12,277 nt of DNA, from NCBI GenBank assembly GCA_018830415.1, contig JAHJSJ010000251.1, forward strand, positions 1-12,277, written 5' to 3'. The notes beneath the pieces are model-generated. The model did not search any database and had not been told where the DNA came from. It was given only the letters and a program-made list of their open reading frames with translations. This document shows positions 1 to 6,378 of the stretch, in pieces. The translations under genes were made by a program, and so were the position numbers. Position 1 is the stretch's first letter; the number at the start of each line of letters is the position of its first letter. This DNA is from Alphaproteobacteria bacterium (GTDB lineage Bacteria > Pseudomonadota > Alphaproteobacteria > Sphingomonadales > Sphingomonadaceae).

Positions 1-253
1 GTCAGGCCACTACCACCCCAAACTGCGGGTGAATGTCCGCAATCGCCACATCGCCCGGTCTTGCGCGGTACTGGGACGCAGTGCAGCGGGGGCCGAGCGC
101 ATGATCCTCCCCGCCTTCGGCACGCTCACCGGCGGGATGGACGCCGCCGCCCCAGAGATTCGCGCCGCGCTGCAACCCGCGAACCGGATCGAGGCGCTGA
201 TGCCCGCCAAGGGCCGGATTGCGCGGTTTGCGCTGTGGCAGGCGGGGGCATAA
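1..253 (+). CDS. pdeM: Ligase-associated metallophosphoesterase, PdeM-like (3' end only)
   Basis: This is the last 83 residues of a gene that begins before the window; the reading frame opens at base 2 and ends in TAA at 251-253. Visible motifs are GHYHPK at the very start, VRNRHIARSCAVLG, and MILPAFGTLTGGMD. These match my memory of the C-terminal end of the calcineurin-like phosphoesterase found beside ligase-associated DNA-repair genes, where the GHxHP motif supplies metal ligands. In that family the protein is a predicted metal-dependent DNA endonuclease/phosphodiesterase working with a Lhr-type helicase, ligase and exonuclease. The partners would lie to the left and are not visible. A generic metallophosphoesterase is the alternative. 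Only the C terminus is present, so the catalytic core cannot be checked. Confidence 0.72.
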   Translation, partial: SGHYHPKLRVNVRNRHIARSCAVLGRSAAGAERMILPAFGTLTGGMDAAAPEIRAALQPANRIEALMPAKGRIARFALWQAGA

Positions 254-315
254 GACTCCACCTAGCGCTCGCCTTCGTTTCGCACTAAGGAGCGCGCTGA
301 TACGTAAGCAACCAC

Positions 316-331
316 AGGAGAACACCCCATA
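316..331 (+). promoter_or_regulatory. Ribosome binding site and rare AUA start of infC
   Basis: AGGAG at 316-320 is followed by eight bases and then ATA at 329-331, in frame with the IF-3 reading frame and with no stop between. No comparable Shine-Dalgarno precedes the ATG at 353 (the bases before it are CCCGGCGCTCG). A rare start codon on infC is the known basis of IF-3 autorepression in other bacteria. Its use here is inferred from spacing and protein length. Confidence 0.75.
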
Positions 332-871
332 TCACGTCCACCCCGGCGCTCGATGGCCCCGCCCGTAAAAAGCGGCCCTCGGTTTGATACCATGATCAAT
401 GTCCCCAAGGTCCGCGTCATCGATGACGAAGGCGAAAACCTTGGCGTGATGTTCACCCGCGAAGCGATTGAACAGGCCAACGAGAAAGGCCTGAACCTCG
501 TCGAAGTGTCCCCCAATGCGGACCCGCCGGTGTGCAAATACCTTGATGTCGGTAAATTCCGCTATGAAGCGCAGAAGAAAGCCAATCTGGCGCGCAAGAC
601 GCAGAAGACGCAGGACATCAAGGAAGTGAAGATGCGGCCCAACATCGACACGCATGATTATGACGTGAAGATGCGCAACGTCACCAAGTTCATCGAAAAC
701 GGCGACAAGGTGAAGATCACCCTGCGGTTTCGCGGGCGTGAAATGGCGCACCAGCACCTTGGCATGGATCTGCTGAAAAAGGTGCAGGAAGACGTGGCCG
801 AAGTCGCCAAGGTCGAAGCCTTCCCGCGATTGGAAGGCCGCCAGATGCTGATGGTGCTGGCGCCGAAATAG
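329..871 (+). CDS. infC: Translation initiation factor IF-3
   Basis: IF-3 binds the 30S subunit, prevents premature 50S joining and rejects non-canonical start codons and wrong initiator tRNA. The product shows the family signatures: INVPKVRVIDDEGENLGVM in the N domain, the lysine-rich linker around FRYEAQKKANLARKTQK, and the C-domain stretches IKEVKMRPNIDTHDYD and RFRGREMAH. The first ATG in frame is at 353, but it has no ribosome binding site. An in-frame ATA at 329-331 follows AGGAG (316-320) with an 8-nt gap; it gives 180 residues, the length of E. coli IF-3, and adds ISRPPRRS. A TAA at 305-307 closes the frame upstream. IF-3 genes are known to start at rare AUU/AUA/AUC codons as part of autoregulation, so I take 329 as the start. 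The gene is followed by a terminator rather than rpmI-rplT. Confidence 0.93.
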   Translation: MSRPPRRSMAPPVKSGPRFDTMINVPKVRVIDDEGENLGVMFTREAIEQANEKGLNLVEVSPNADPPVCKYLDVGKFRYEAQKKANLARKTQKTQDIKEVKMRPNIDTHDYDVKMRNVTKFIENGDKVKITLRFRGREMAHQHLGMDLLKKVQEDVAEVAKVEAFPRLEGRQMLMVLAPK

Positions 872-898
872 GCCGCTGACCACATGTTTACTCACACG

Positions 899-932
899 AG
901 GGGCGCAGCCGGTGACGGTTTGCGCCCCTTTT
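899..932 (+). terminator. Intrinsic terminator after infC
   Basis: GGGGCGCA (900-907) pairs perfectly with TGCGCCCC (921-928) around a 13-nt loop. The stem can be extended by A899-T929 and is followed by TTTT (929-932). It lies 28 bp past the infC stop codon. A GC-rich stem with a T-run is a standard Rho-independent terminator, so infC probably ends its transcript here and the transporter gene downstream has its own promoter. Confidence 0.85.
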
Positions 933-1022
933 CGTGGCAGGGCTTGTTCGCAGCAGGGCTTGCCGCCGGGGACGCTGCGCTGATAGGCCTGCGGGCCACG
1001 CTGCAAGGGGACGCGCCAAGCC

Positions 1023-2447
1023 ATGACCGCACGCCGGATCGGCCTTCTGCTCGGGCCTGCCGCATTCGCGCTCACTGCGCTGCTGCTGCCGCCTGCGGGG
1101 ATGGCGCCGGGGGCGTGGCTGGTTGCCGGTCTGGTGGTGTGGATGGCCGCCTGGTGGATGACCGAGGCGGTGCCCCTGGCTGTGACCGCGCTGTTGCCGT
1201 TCGTGGTGTTGCCCTTGTCAGGCGTCGCCGATGCTCAGGCCACGGCCAGCACCTATTATTCGCCGATCCTGTTTCTGTTGTTGGGCGGAGCGTTTATCGC
1301 GCTGGCGATTGAACGCACCGGGCTGCATCGCCGGTTGAGCCTTGCGATCCTGCGCGCGGTAGGCGGGCGCGGCGGCGCGGGGACATTGCTGCTGGCCTTC
1401 ATGATTTCCGCCGCGTTGCTGTCGATGCTGATTTCCAACACCTCGACCACACTGATCATGATGCCGATGGCGCTGGCGGTGTTGCAGGGGGGCGGGAGCA
1501 TCGCCTCTAACGATGCGCCGCCGCCGCAGGACGGCATCGCGGGTGCGCTGCCGATGGGCATTGCTTTTGCGGCGAGCATCGGCGGGCTTGGCACGATCGT
1601 CGGATCGCCCACCAATGCGATTGCGGTGGGCCTGCTGGATAGCATTGCCGGGGTGCGGATCAGCTTTATCGAATGGTCGATGTACGGCGTGCCGGTGGTT
1701 GTGCTGGGCATTCCGCTGGCCGCGTGGATCATCGGCCGGGTGCAGCGCGTGGCCGACCACCCGTTCGACATCGCCGCCGCCCGCGCCGCGATTGACAGTC
1801 ACGCCGCATGGGCCGCGCCGGAAAAACGGCTGGTGCCGCTGGTGTTTGTCACCTTCATCGGGTGGGTCACACAGCCGCTGGTCGCGCCGCTGCTGCCCGC
1901 CGGGTCATGGACCGATGGCACCATCGCGGTGATCGCCAGCCTTGCGCTGTTCCTGATCCCCGATGGCACGGGCCGCCCGCTGCTGGTGTGGAAAGAAGCC
2001 GACCGCGCGCCGTGGAGCGTGATCTTCATGTTCGGCGGCGGGTTGGCGCTGGCGGGCGGAATGCAGGCATCGGGACTGGCTGATTGGGTCGGGCAGGCGC
2101 TGCTGCCGCTCGAACATTGGCCGCTGCTGCTGGTCGCGCTGGCGGTGGTCGCATTGGTGATCGTGGTGACCGAATTTGCGAGCAATGTCGCGACCGCCAC
2201 CGGGATCGTGCCTGTGGTCGCCGCGCTGGTGGTGGCACTGGGGGCTGATCCGGTGTTGCTTGCCCTGCCCGCAGCACTTGCCGCCAGCTGGGGCTTCATG
2301 CTGCCCGCAGGCACTGGCCCCAATGCGATCGCCTGGGCCACGGGGCGCATCAGGATCGAACGGATGGTGACAGCGGGCGCACTGCTGGATCTGGCAGGCA
2401 TCGTGCTGATCGTGGGTGTCGTGTGGGGAATTGCAGCGCTTGTCTGA
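1023..2447 (+). CDS. DASS/SLC13-family anion:cation symporter
   Basis: This 474-residue, very hydrophobic protein should be an inner-membrane importer of the divalent anion:Na+ symporter family (di/tricarboxylates or sulfate). Family marks are WWMTEAVPLAVTALLP (residues 44-59), the first SNT motif in ISNTSTT (137-143), GSPTNAIAVG (194-203), and the second-half counterparts EFASNVATATG (384-394) and PAGTGPNAIAWATG (428-441). The two halves follow the inverted-repeat design of this fold, in which the SNT tips and following Pro/Asn residues line the Na+ and substrate sites. The second motif here is SNV instead of SNT. AAGGGG lies 12 nt before the ATG, a rather long spacing. The neighbours do not reveal the substrate. 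The family call is secure; substrate and coupling ion are not. Confidence 0.88.
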   Translation: MTARRIGLLLGPAAFALTALLLPPAGMAPGAWLVAGLVVWMAAWWMTEAVPLAVTALLPFVVLPLSGVADAQATASTYYSPILFLLLGGAFIALAIERTGLHRRLSLAILRAVGGRGGAGTLLLAFMISAALLSMLISNTSTTLIMMPMALAVLQGGGSIASNDAPPPQDGIAGALPMGIAFAASIGGLGTIVGSPTNAIAVGLLDSIAGVRISFIEWSMYGVPVVVLGIPLAAWIIGRVQRVADHPFDIAAARAAIDSHAAWAAPEKRLVPLVFVTFIGWVTQPLVAPLLPAGSWTDGTIAVIASLALFLIPDGTGRPLLVWKEADRAPWSVIFMFGGGLALAGGMQASGLADWVGQALLPLEHWPLLLVALAVVALVIVVTEFASNVATATGIVPVVAALVVALGADPVLLALPAALAASWGFMLPAGTGPNAIAWATGRIRIERMVTAGALLDLAGIVLIVGVVWGIAALV

Positions 2448-2484
2448 ATATTGATTCGTCTGTCTGAAACCACCGCCGCTGCGC

Positions 2485-2513
2485 TTGCAACGCTGGTCAG
2501 CGCGCGATATTCG
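2485..2513 (+). promoter_or_regulatory. Candidate sigma-70 promoter of the Cys/Met PLP gene
   Basis: TTGCAA (2485-2490) is followed after exactly 17 bp by TATTCG (2508-2513), a fair match to a housekeeping promoter in a GC-rich genome. It would start transcription near 2520 and give a leader of about 115 nt that contains both structured elements described downstream. It rests on sequence match only. Confidence 0.35.
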
Positions 2514-2544
2514 GTTGACGATTGAGCACTGGCTGCGGAGAGGC

Positions 2545-2565
2545 GTTCCTGCGGAGGTTAGGAAC
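2545..2565 (+). promoter_or_regulatory. Upstream hairpin in the leader of the Cys/Met PLP gene
   Basis: GTTCCT (2545-2550) pairs with AGGAAC (2560-2565) around a 9-nt loop, GCGGAGGTT. GCAC (2526-2529) and GTGC (2568-2571) could form an outer helix around it. There is no T-run, so it is not an intrinsic terminator. It may be the upper domain of a larger regulatory leader ending in the pseudoknot at 2579-2628. Confidence 0.4.
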
Positions 2566-2578
2566 GGGTGCCCTGCCC

Positions 2579-2628
2579 ATTGCGACTAGCTCCCGCCTTC
2601 CTGGGAGCGTATGTCTAGGAAGGGCAAT
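2579..2628 (+). promoter_or_regulatory. RBS-sequestering H-type pseudoknot (candidate riboswitch or translational operator)
   Basis: Three mutually compatible helices can be drawn by eye. Stem 1 is GCTCCC (2589-2594) with GGGAGC (2603-2608). Seven of the eight loop bases, CCTTCCT (2596-2602), pair with AGGAAGG (2617-2623), which is the ribosome binding site of the downstream gene. ATTGC (2579-2583) pairs with GCAAT (2624-2628) and closes the fold. The linkers (1 nt across the 7-bp stem, 0 nt between stems, 8 nt across the 6-bp stem) suit a classical H-type pseudoknot. The position before a sulfur amino-acid enzyme and burial of the RBS recall small SAM-responsive pseudoknots of alphaproteobacteria. 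I could not match the bases confidently to SAM-II, SAM-V or SAM/SAH, so the ligand is unknown. Confidence 0.6.
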
Positions 2629-2634
2629 CTGCAC

Positions 2635-3948
2635 ATGACCGACGCTGTCGATGCGACCAATATCCCCACCCCGCGCCGCAAACCCAAACCCGGCATCAAG
2701 TCCATCGGCGGGCGCGCGTTAAAGCCATCCACCCTGATGATGGGCCACGGTTATGATCCGGTGCTGTCCGAAGGATCGCTGAAAGCCCCGATCTTCCTTA
2801 CCTCGACCTTCGCCTTTGAAAGTGCCGCTGCGGGCAAGCGCCATTTCGAAGGCATCACCGGCCTGCGCGAAGGCGGCGCGGAAGGCCTGGTCTATTCGCG
2901 CTTCAACGGCCCCAATCAGGAAATCCTCGAAGGCCGGCTCGCCATTTGGGATGGCGCCGAAGACGCGCTCGCCTTCAGCAGCGGGATGACCGCGATCTGC
3001 ATCCTGTTGATGGCCTATGCCAGCCAGAACGACGTGATCGTGCATTCCGGGCCGCTCTATGCCGCATCCGAAGGCTTTGTCGCCAAGGTGCTGAGCCGGT
3101 TTGGCGTCACCTATATTGATTTTCCCGCCGGGGCGACCCGGGCTGAACTGGACACGGTGCTGGCCAAGGCCAAGGCCCAAGCCGAAGCGCAAGGCGGCAA
3201 GGTGGCGATGATCTATCTTGAAAGCCCCGCCAATCCCACCAACGCGCTGGTCGACATCGAAGCCGTCGCCGCGGCGCGCGACCACGCACTTACAGGCACG
3301 CCCATTGCGATCGACAACACCTTCCTCGGCCCGTTGTGGCAGCGCCCGCTGGATCACGGCGCGGATATTGTCGCCTATTCGCTGACCAAATATGTCGGCG
3401 GCCATTCGGATCTGGTGGCAGGCAGTTTAGCTGGCGCGAAACGGTGGATGGACCCGGTGCGCGCGCTGCGCAACACGATGGGCGGGATCGTTGATCCCAA
3501 CACCGCGTGGATGTTGATGCGCAGCCTTGAAACGGTTGAACTGAGGATGCAGCGCGCGGGTGAAAACGCGGCAAAGGTGTGCGATTTCCTGAAATCTCAC
3601 CCCAAGGTCGAAGGGCTGGGCTATCTCGGCCTGATCAATGATGCGCGCCAGCAAGATATCTATGATCGCCACTGCCTTGGCGCCGGATCAACCTTTTCAG
3701 TGTTCATCAAGGGCGGGGAGGCGGAAAGTTTCGCCTTCCTCGATCATCTGACCATCGCCAAACTTGCCGTCAGCCTTGGCGGGACAGAAACGCTGGCGAG
3801 CCATCCGGCGTCGATGACCCACCTGTCGGTTCCGCCTGCGCGCAAGGCGATGCTGGGGATTACCGATAATCTCGTGCGGATCAGCGTGGGGATCGAGGAT
3901 GCCGATGATCTGATCGCCGATTTCGCGCAGGCGCTGGAATATGTGTGA
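2635..3948 (+). CDS. Cys/Met-metabolism PLP-dependent enzyme (cystathionine gamma-synthase family)
   Basis: This 437-residue protein is a fold-type I PLP enzyme of the Cys/Met metabolism family, which covers cystathionine gamma-synthase, homoserine sulfhydrylases and methionine gamma-lyase. Visible marks are LVYSRFNGPN (phosphate-binding Tyr/Arg, about 85-94), FSSGMTAI (114-121), ESPANPTN (196-203), AIDNTF with the PLP-ring Asp227, SLTKYVGGHSD with the PLP Lys252, and SLGGTETLASHPA near the C terminus. The usual YGGT loop reads LYAAS. The first 30 residues are a basic, Pro-rich extension. An ATG at 2611 is in frame but precedes the RBS; AGGAAGGG (2617-2624) lies 10 nt before the ATG at 2635, so I chose 2635. 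The leader pseudoknot suggests control by a sulfur metabolite. The exact reaction (MetZ-like sulfhydrylation, MetB-like synthesis or lyase) cannot be decided by reading. Confidence 0.9.
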   Translation: MTDAVDATNIPTPRRKPKPGIKSIGGRALKPSTLMMGHGYDPVLSEGSLKAPIFLTSTFAFESAAAGKRHFEGITGLREGGAEGLVYSRFNGPNQEILEGRLAIWDGAEDALAFSSGMTAICILLMAYASQNDVIVHSGPLYAASEGFVAKVLSRFGVTYIDFPAGATRAELDTVLAKAKAQAEAQGGKVAMIYLESPANPTNALVDIEAVAAARDHALTGTPIAIDNTFLGPLWQRPLDHGADIVAYSLTKYVGGHSDLVAGSLAGAKRWMDPVRALRNTMGGIVDPNTAWMLMRSLETVELRMQRAGENAAKVCDFLKSHPKVEGLGYLGLINDARQQDIYDRHCLGAGSTFSVFIKGGEAESFAFLDHLTIAKLAVSLGGTETLASHPASMTHLSVPPARKAMLGITDNLVRISVGIEDADDLIADFAQALEYV

Positions 3949-3953
3949 GCTTT

Positions 3954-3990
3954 CTCGCCCCGCTTGATAGAATGCAAGCGAGACGAGGGA
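3954..3990 (+). promoter_or_regulatory. Hairpin overlapping the RBS of the SDR-like gene
   Basis: CGCTTG (3961-3966) pairs with CAAGCG (3975-3980) around ATAGAATG. The stem extends across a symmetric 3x3 internal loop to CTCG (3954-3957) with CGAG (3984-3987). The outer strand overlaps the ribosome binding site GAGGGA (3985-3990). It has no T-run, so it is a candidate for translational control or for insulation from the upstream gene rather than a terminator. Confidence 0.4.
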
Positions 3991-3999
3991 GAAACCACC

Positions 4000-4839
4000 A
4001 TGACCGACACACGCAAGCCCGTATTCCTGGTCCTTGGCGCAGGGGCCGGGATCGGGGGCCATGCCGCTGCGCATTTTGCCGCCGGGGGATACCACGCGGT
4101 ATTGGCGCGGCGTTCTGATGAGGCCGGGCTGGAGCGGTTGGTCGGCGCAATCGAAGCCGCGGGCGGCAGCGCCAGCGGCACCCTGCTCAACGCGGCGGAC
4201 GACGGCACGATCGAGGAACTGGTGGCGCGCACCGAAGCCGATATCGGCCCGATTGCCTGCGCGCTCTACAACCTCGGCGCGCAAATCGGCACCCGCGCCC
4301 TGCCCGATACCCCGCACCGCACATTTGAACTGGGTTGGCGGCTGGGCACCTATGGCGTGTTCCGGTTGGCCCACGCGCTGCTGCCGGCGATGGTCGAGCG
4401 GGCGAAAGCCGGCACGCATGGCACGCTGCTGGTCACGTCATCAACTGCGGCGGTGCGCGGCAATGCCGGACAACACAGCCACGCCGCCGCAATGGGCGGA
4501 CGGCGGATGCTGTGCCAGACGTTGAACGCCGAGTTCGCCCCGCAGGGTGTCCATGTCGCGCACGTGGTGGTCGATGGCGCGGTTGATGCTCCTGACACAT
4601 TGGGCAAGCTGCTGGGTGACAAATTCGCTGGCTTCAAGGCGGCAAAAGGTGACGATGGCGTCATCGATCCGGCGGCGCTGGCCGAAACCTACTGGCACCT
4701 CGCCCACCAGCCGCGCAATTGCTGGACGCACGAAATCGACGTGCGCCCGTGGAGTGATGTGGCGTGGTGGAACGACAACCCCGATCCGCAGATCAACAGC
4801 CGGGGCAAGGGGTTTGCGGGGCCGCAGGATACGCCATGA
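4000..4839 (+). CDS. SDR-fold protein lacking the catalytic Tyr and Lys
   Basis: A 279-residue short-chain dehydrogenase/reductase homologue. The Rossmann cofactor motif is intact (GAGAGIG, residues 13-19), RR at 37-38 suggests NADP(H) preference, and NLGA (91-94) stands for the usual NNAG. The conserved serine is present (SS at 147-148). Where the family has Tyr 13 residues after the Ser and Lys four further on, this protein has His161 and Met165 (HSHAAAMGG). Reductase chemistry by the normal Ser-Tyr-Lys route therefore looks impossible, and the C-terminal half (PWSDVAWWNDNPDP) is unusual. It may bind nucleotide for another purpose or use His161. The start at 4000 is set by GAGGGA at 3985-3990 with a 9-nt gap; the in-frame ATG at 3972 lies inside the hairpin. 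It lies 51 bp after the PLP gene and may share its transcript. Confidence 0.85.
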   Translation: MTDTRKPVFLVLGAGAGIGGHAAAHFAAGGYHAVLARRSDEAGLERLVGAIEAAGGSASGTLLNAADDGTIEELVARTEADIGPIACALYNLGAQIGTRALPDTPHRTFELGWRLGTYGVFRLAHALLPAMVERAKAGTHGTLLVTSSTAAVRGNAGQHSHAAAMGGRRMLCQTLNAEFAPQGVHVAHVVVDGAVDAPDTLGKLLGDKFAGFKAAKGDDGVIDPAALAETYWHLAHQPRNCWTHEIDVRPWSDVAWWNDNPDPQINSRGKGFAGPQDTP

Positions 4840-4902
4840 AGTCTTGCAAACAGGCTTTTATTCCGTAGGTCGCTCTGGTTCGAAATATCGGGGGATGTGA
4901 CG

Positions 4903-6378
4903 ATGGGGCTGGAATGTTGCGGACACGAACACGCTGATGGCACGCCTGAGGCAGCGTGGATCAACCCCTGCCTGTGCGACGCGCCCAAAACGCAGGCGGC
5001 CTTTGACCGGATTGAGGCTGATATCTCGCGGCGGCAGGCATTGGGCGGCACGGCGGCGGTGCTGGGGATGTTCGCCGGGTTCGGGCTCGCCCCCAGCTTC
5101 GCTCGCGCGCAGACGCCGGGACGGCCCACGGTTCTGACCAATTGCAGCTATTTTGATGGCAACACCTTGCGGATGCAGCAGGGCCGCGAAATCGTGGTCG
5201 AAGGTGGCAAGATCAGCGCGATCGTCAATGCCGGAACCGGCCCGCAAGACGCAGACCGGATCGACTGCGGCGGGCGCAGCGTTACGCCGGGGCTGATTGA
5301 TAGCCACTGGCACGCCACCCTTGTCAGCGTCAGCCAACTGGCCGCTTTAACGCAGGATATCGCCTTCATCCACCTGATCGCCGGACAGGAAGCAGGCGCA
5401 ACCCTGATGCGCGGGTTCACGACTGTGCGCGACACCGGCGGGCCGGCATTCGGATTGAAACAGGCGGTGGATCGCGGCGTGCTGGCTGGCCCGCGCATCT
5501 TCCCGTCGGGTGCGATGATTTCGCAAACATCGGGCCATGGCGATTTCCGCCTGCTCAACGCCCTTCCGCGGATGGACGGTGATCCCGCAGATTACACTGA
5601 ACGCACCGGGGTTGCCGCGATTGCCGATGGTGAGACCGAGGTGCTGCGCCGCACGCGCGAACAATTGATGAAGGGCGCATCGCAGATAAAGATCATGGCG
5701 GGCGGCGGGGTCACTTCGCTGTATGACCCGCTCGATACCGCGCAATTCCTTGAAGAGGAAATGCGTGCCGCCGTGCGCGCGGCAGCCGACTGGGGCACCT
5801 ATGTCTGTTCGCACGTCTACACGCCCGAAGGTATCCAGCGGGCGCTGAGAGCGGGGGTCAAGTCGATCGAGCATGGCCAGTTGGCGGACATCGCCACCAT
5901 CCGCATGATGAAGGCTGAGGGCGCGTGGTGGTCAATCCAGCCCTTCCTGTCCGATGAGGACTCCAACCCCAGATCCGATCCGGTTCAGCAGGCCAAGGGC
6001 GAACAAGTCGCGCGCGGAACGGTGCAGGCGTTCGAGCAGGGCCGCGCCGAGGGGGTGAAGATGGCGTTTGGCACTGACATCCTGATGAACCCCGGCGGTT
6101 CAGCCAGTCAGGGGCGACAACTGGCCAAGCTGACCCGTTTCATGGCCCCGTTAGAGGCCCTGCGCATGGCAACCGGCGCGGCGGGCGAGTTGCTGGCAAT
6201 GTCGGGCGAGCGCGCTCCCTATCTGGGCAAGCTTGGGGTGATCGAGCCGGGCGCGCTGGCTGATCTGCTGGTGTGGGATGGCGATCCGGCAGCCAGCCTC
6301 GATTTCATCGGCGATCCGTCAAGCAACCTGAAACTGGTGATGAAGGGCGGACGCGTGTTCAAGGAGAGCTTGGCGTGA
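4903..6378 (+). CDS. Tat-exported metal-dependent amidohydrolase
   Basis: A 491-residue amidohydrolase-superfamily enzyme of the prolidase/imidazolonepropionase-like branch, expected in the periplasm. Metal ligands are recognisable: HWH (His135, His137) in PGLIDSHWHAT, Lys263 in QIKIMAGGGV (probably carboxylated), His304 in CSHVYTPEG, His324 in SIEHGQ and Asp392 in FGTDILMNP. The twin-arginine motif SRRQALGG (42-49) precedes a hydrophobic stretch and an ARA/Q cleavage site near residue 69. Unusually, 41 residues lie before the Arg pair, including CCGHEH (5-10) and CLC (23-25). A GTG at 4897 is in frame, but GGGGG (4890-4894) is 8 nt before the ATG at 4903, so I prefer 4903. The substrate is unknown; dipeptides or cyclic amides are typical for relatives. 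The stop codon overlaps the start of the next gene. Confidence 0.9.
   Translation: MGLECCGHEHADGTPEAAWINPCLCDAPKTQAAFDRIEADISRRQALGGTAAVLGMFAGFGLAPSFARAQTPGRPTVLTNCSYFDGNTLRMQQGREIVVEGGKISAIVNAGTGPQDADRIDCGGRSVTPGLIDSHWHATLVSVSQLAALTQDIAFIHLIAGQEAGATLMRGFTTVRDTGGPAFGLKQAVDRGVLAGPRIFPSGAMISQTSGHGDFRLLNALPRMDGDPADYTERTGVAAIADGETEVLRRTREQLMKGASQIKIMAGGGVTSLYDPLDTAQFLEEEMRAAVRAAADWGTYVCSHVYTPEGIQRALRAGVKSIEHGQLADIATIRMMKAEGAWWSIQPFLSDEDSNPRSDPVQQAKGEQVARGTVQAFEQGRAEGVKMAFGTDILMNPGGSASQGRQLAKLTRFMAPLEALRMATGAAGELLAMSGERAPYLGKLGVIEPGALADLLVWDGDPAASLDFIGDPSSNLKLVMKGGRVFKESLA

Noticed and set aside
265..295. GCGCTC/GAGCGC inverted repeat between pdeM and infC as a terminator or attenuator
   Set aside because: Only 6 bp with a 19-nt loop and no T-run; too weak in GC-rich DNA.
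332..1075. Long minus-strand open frame across infC
   Set aside because: It lies opposite the clearly conserved IF-3 frame and shows no recognisable domain; a shadow of GC-rich coding sequence.
2579..2628. Assigning the leader pseudoknot to a named SAM riboswitch class
   Set aside because: Architecture and gene context fit, but I cannot confirm the conserved binding-site bases of any class from memory.
4840..4902. TTGCAA (4844-4849) as the -35 of an amidohydrolase promoter
   Set aside because: No acceptable -10 hexamer at 16-18 bp spacing.
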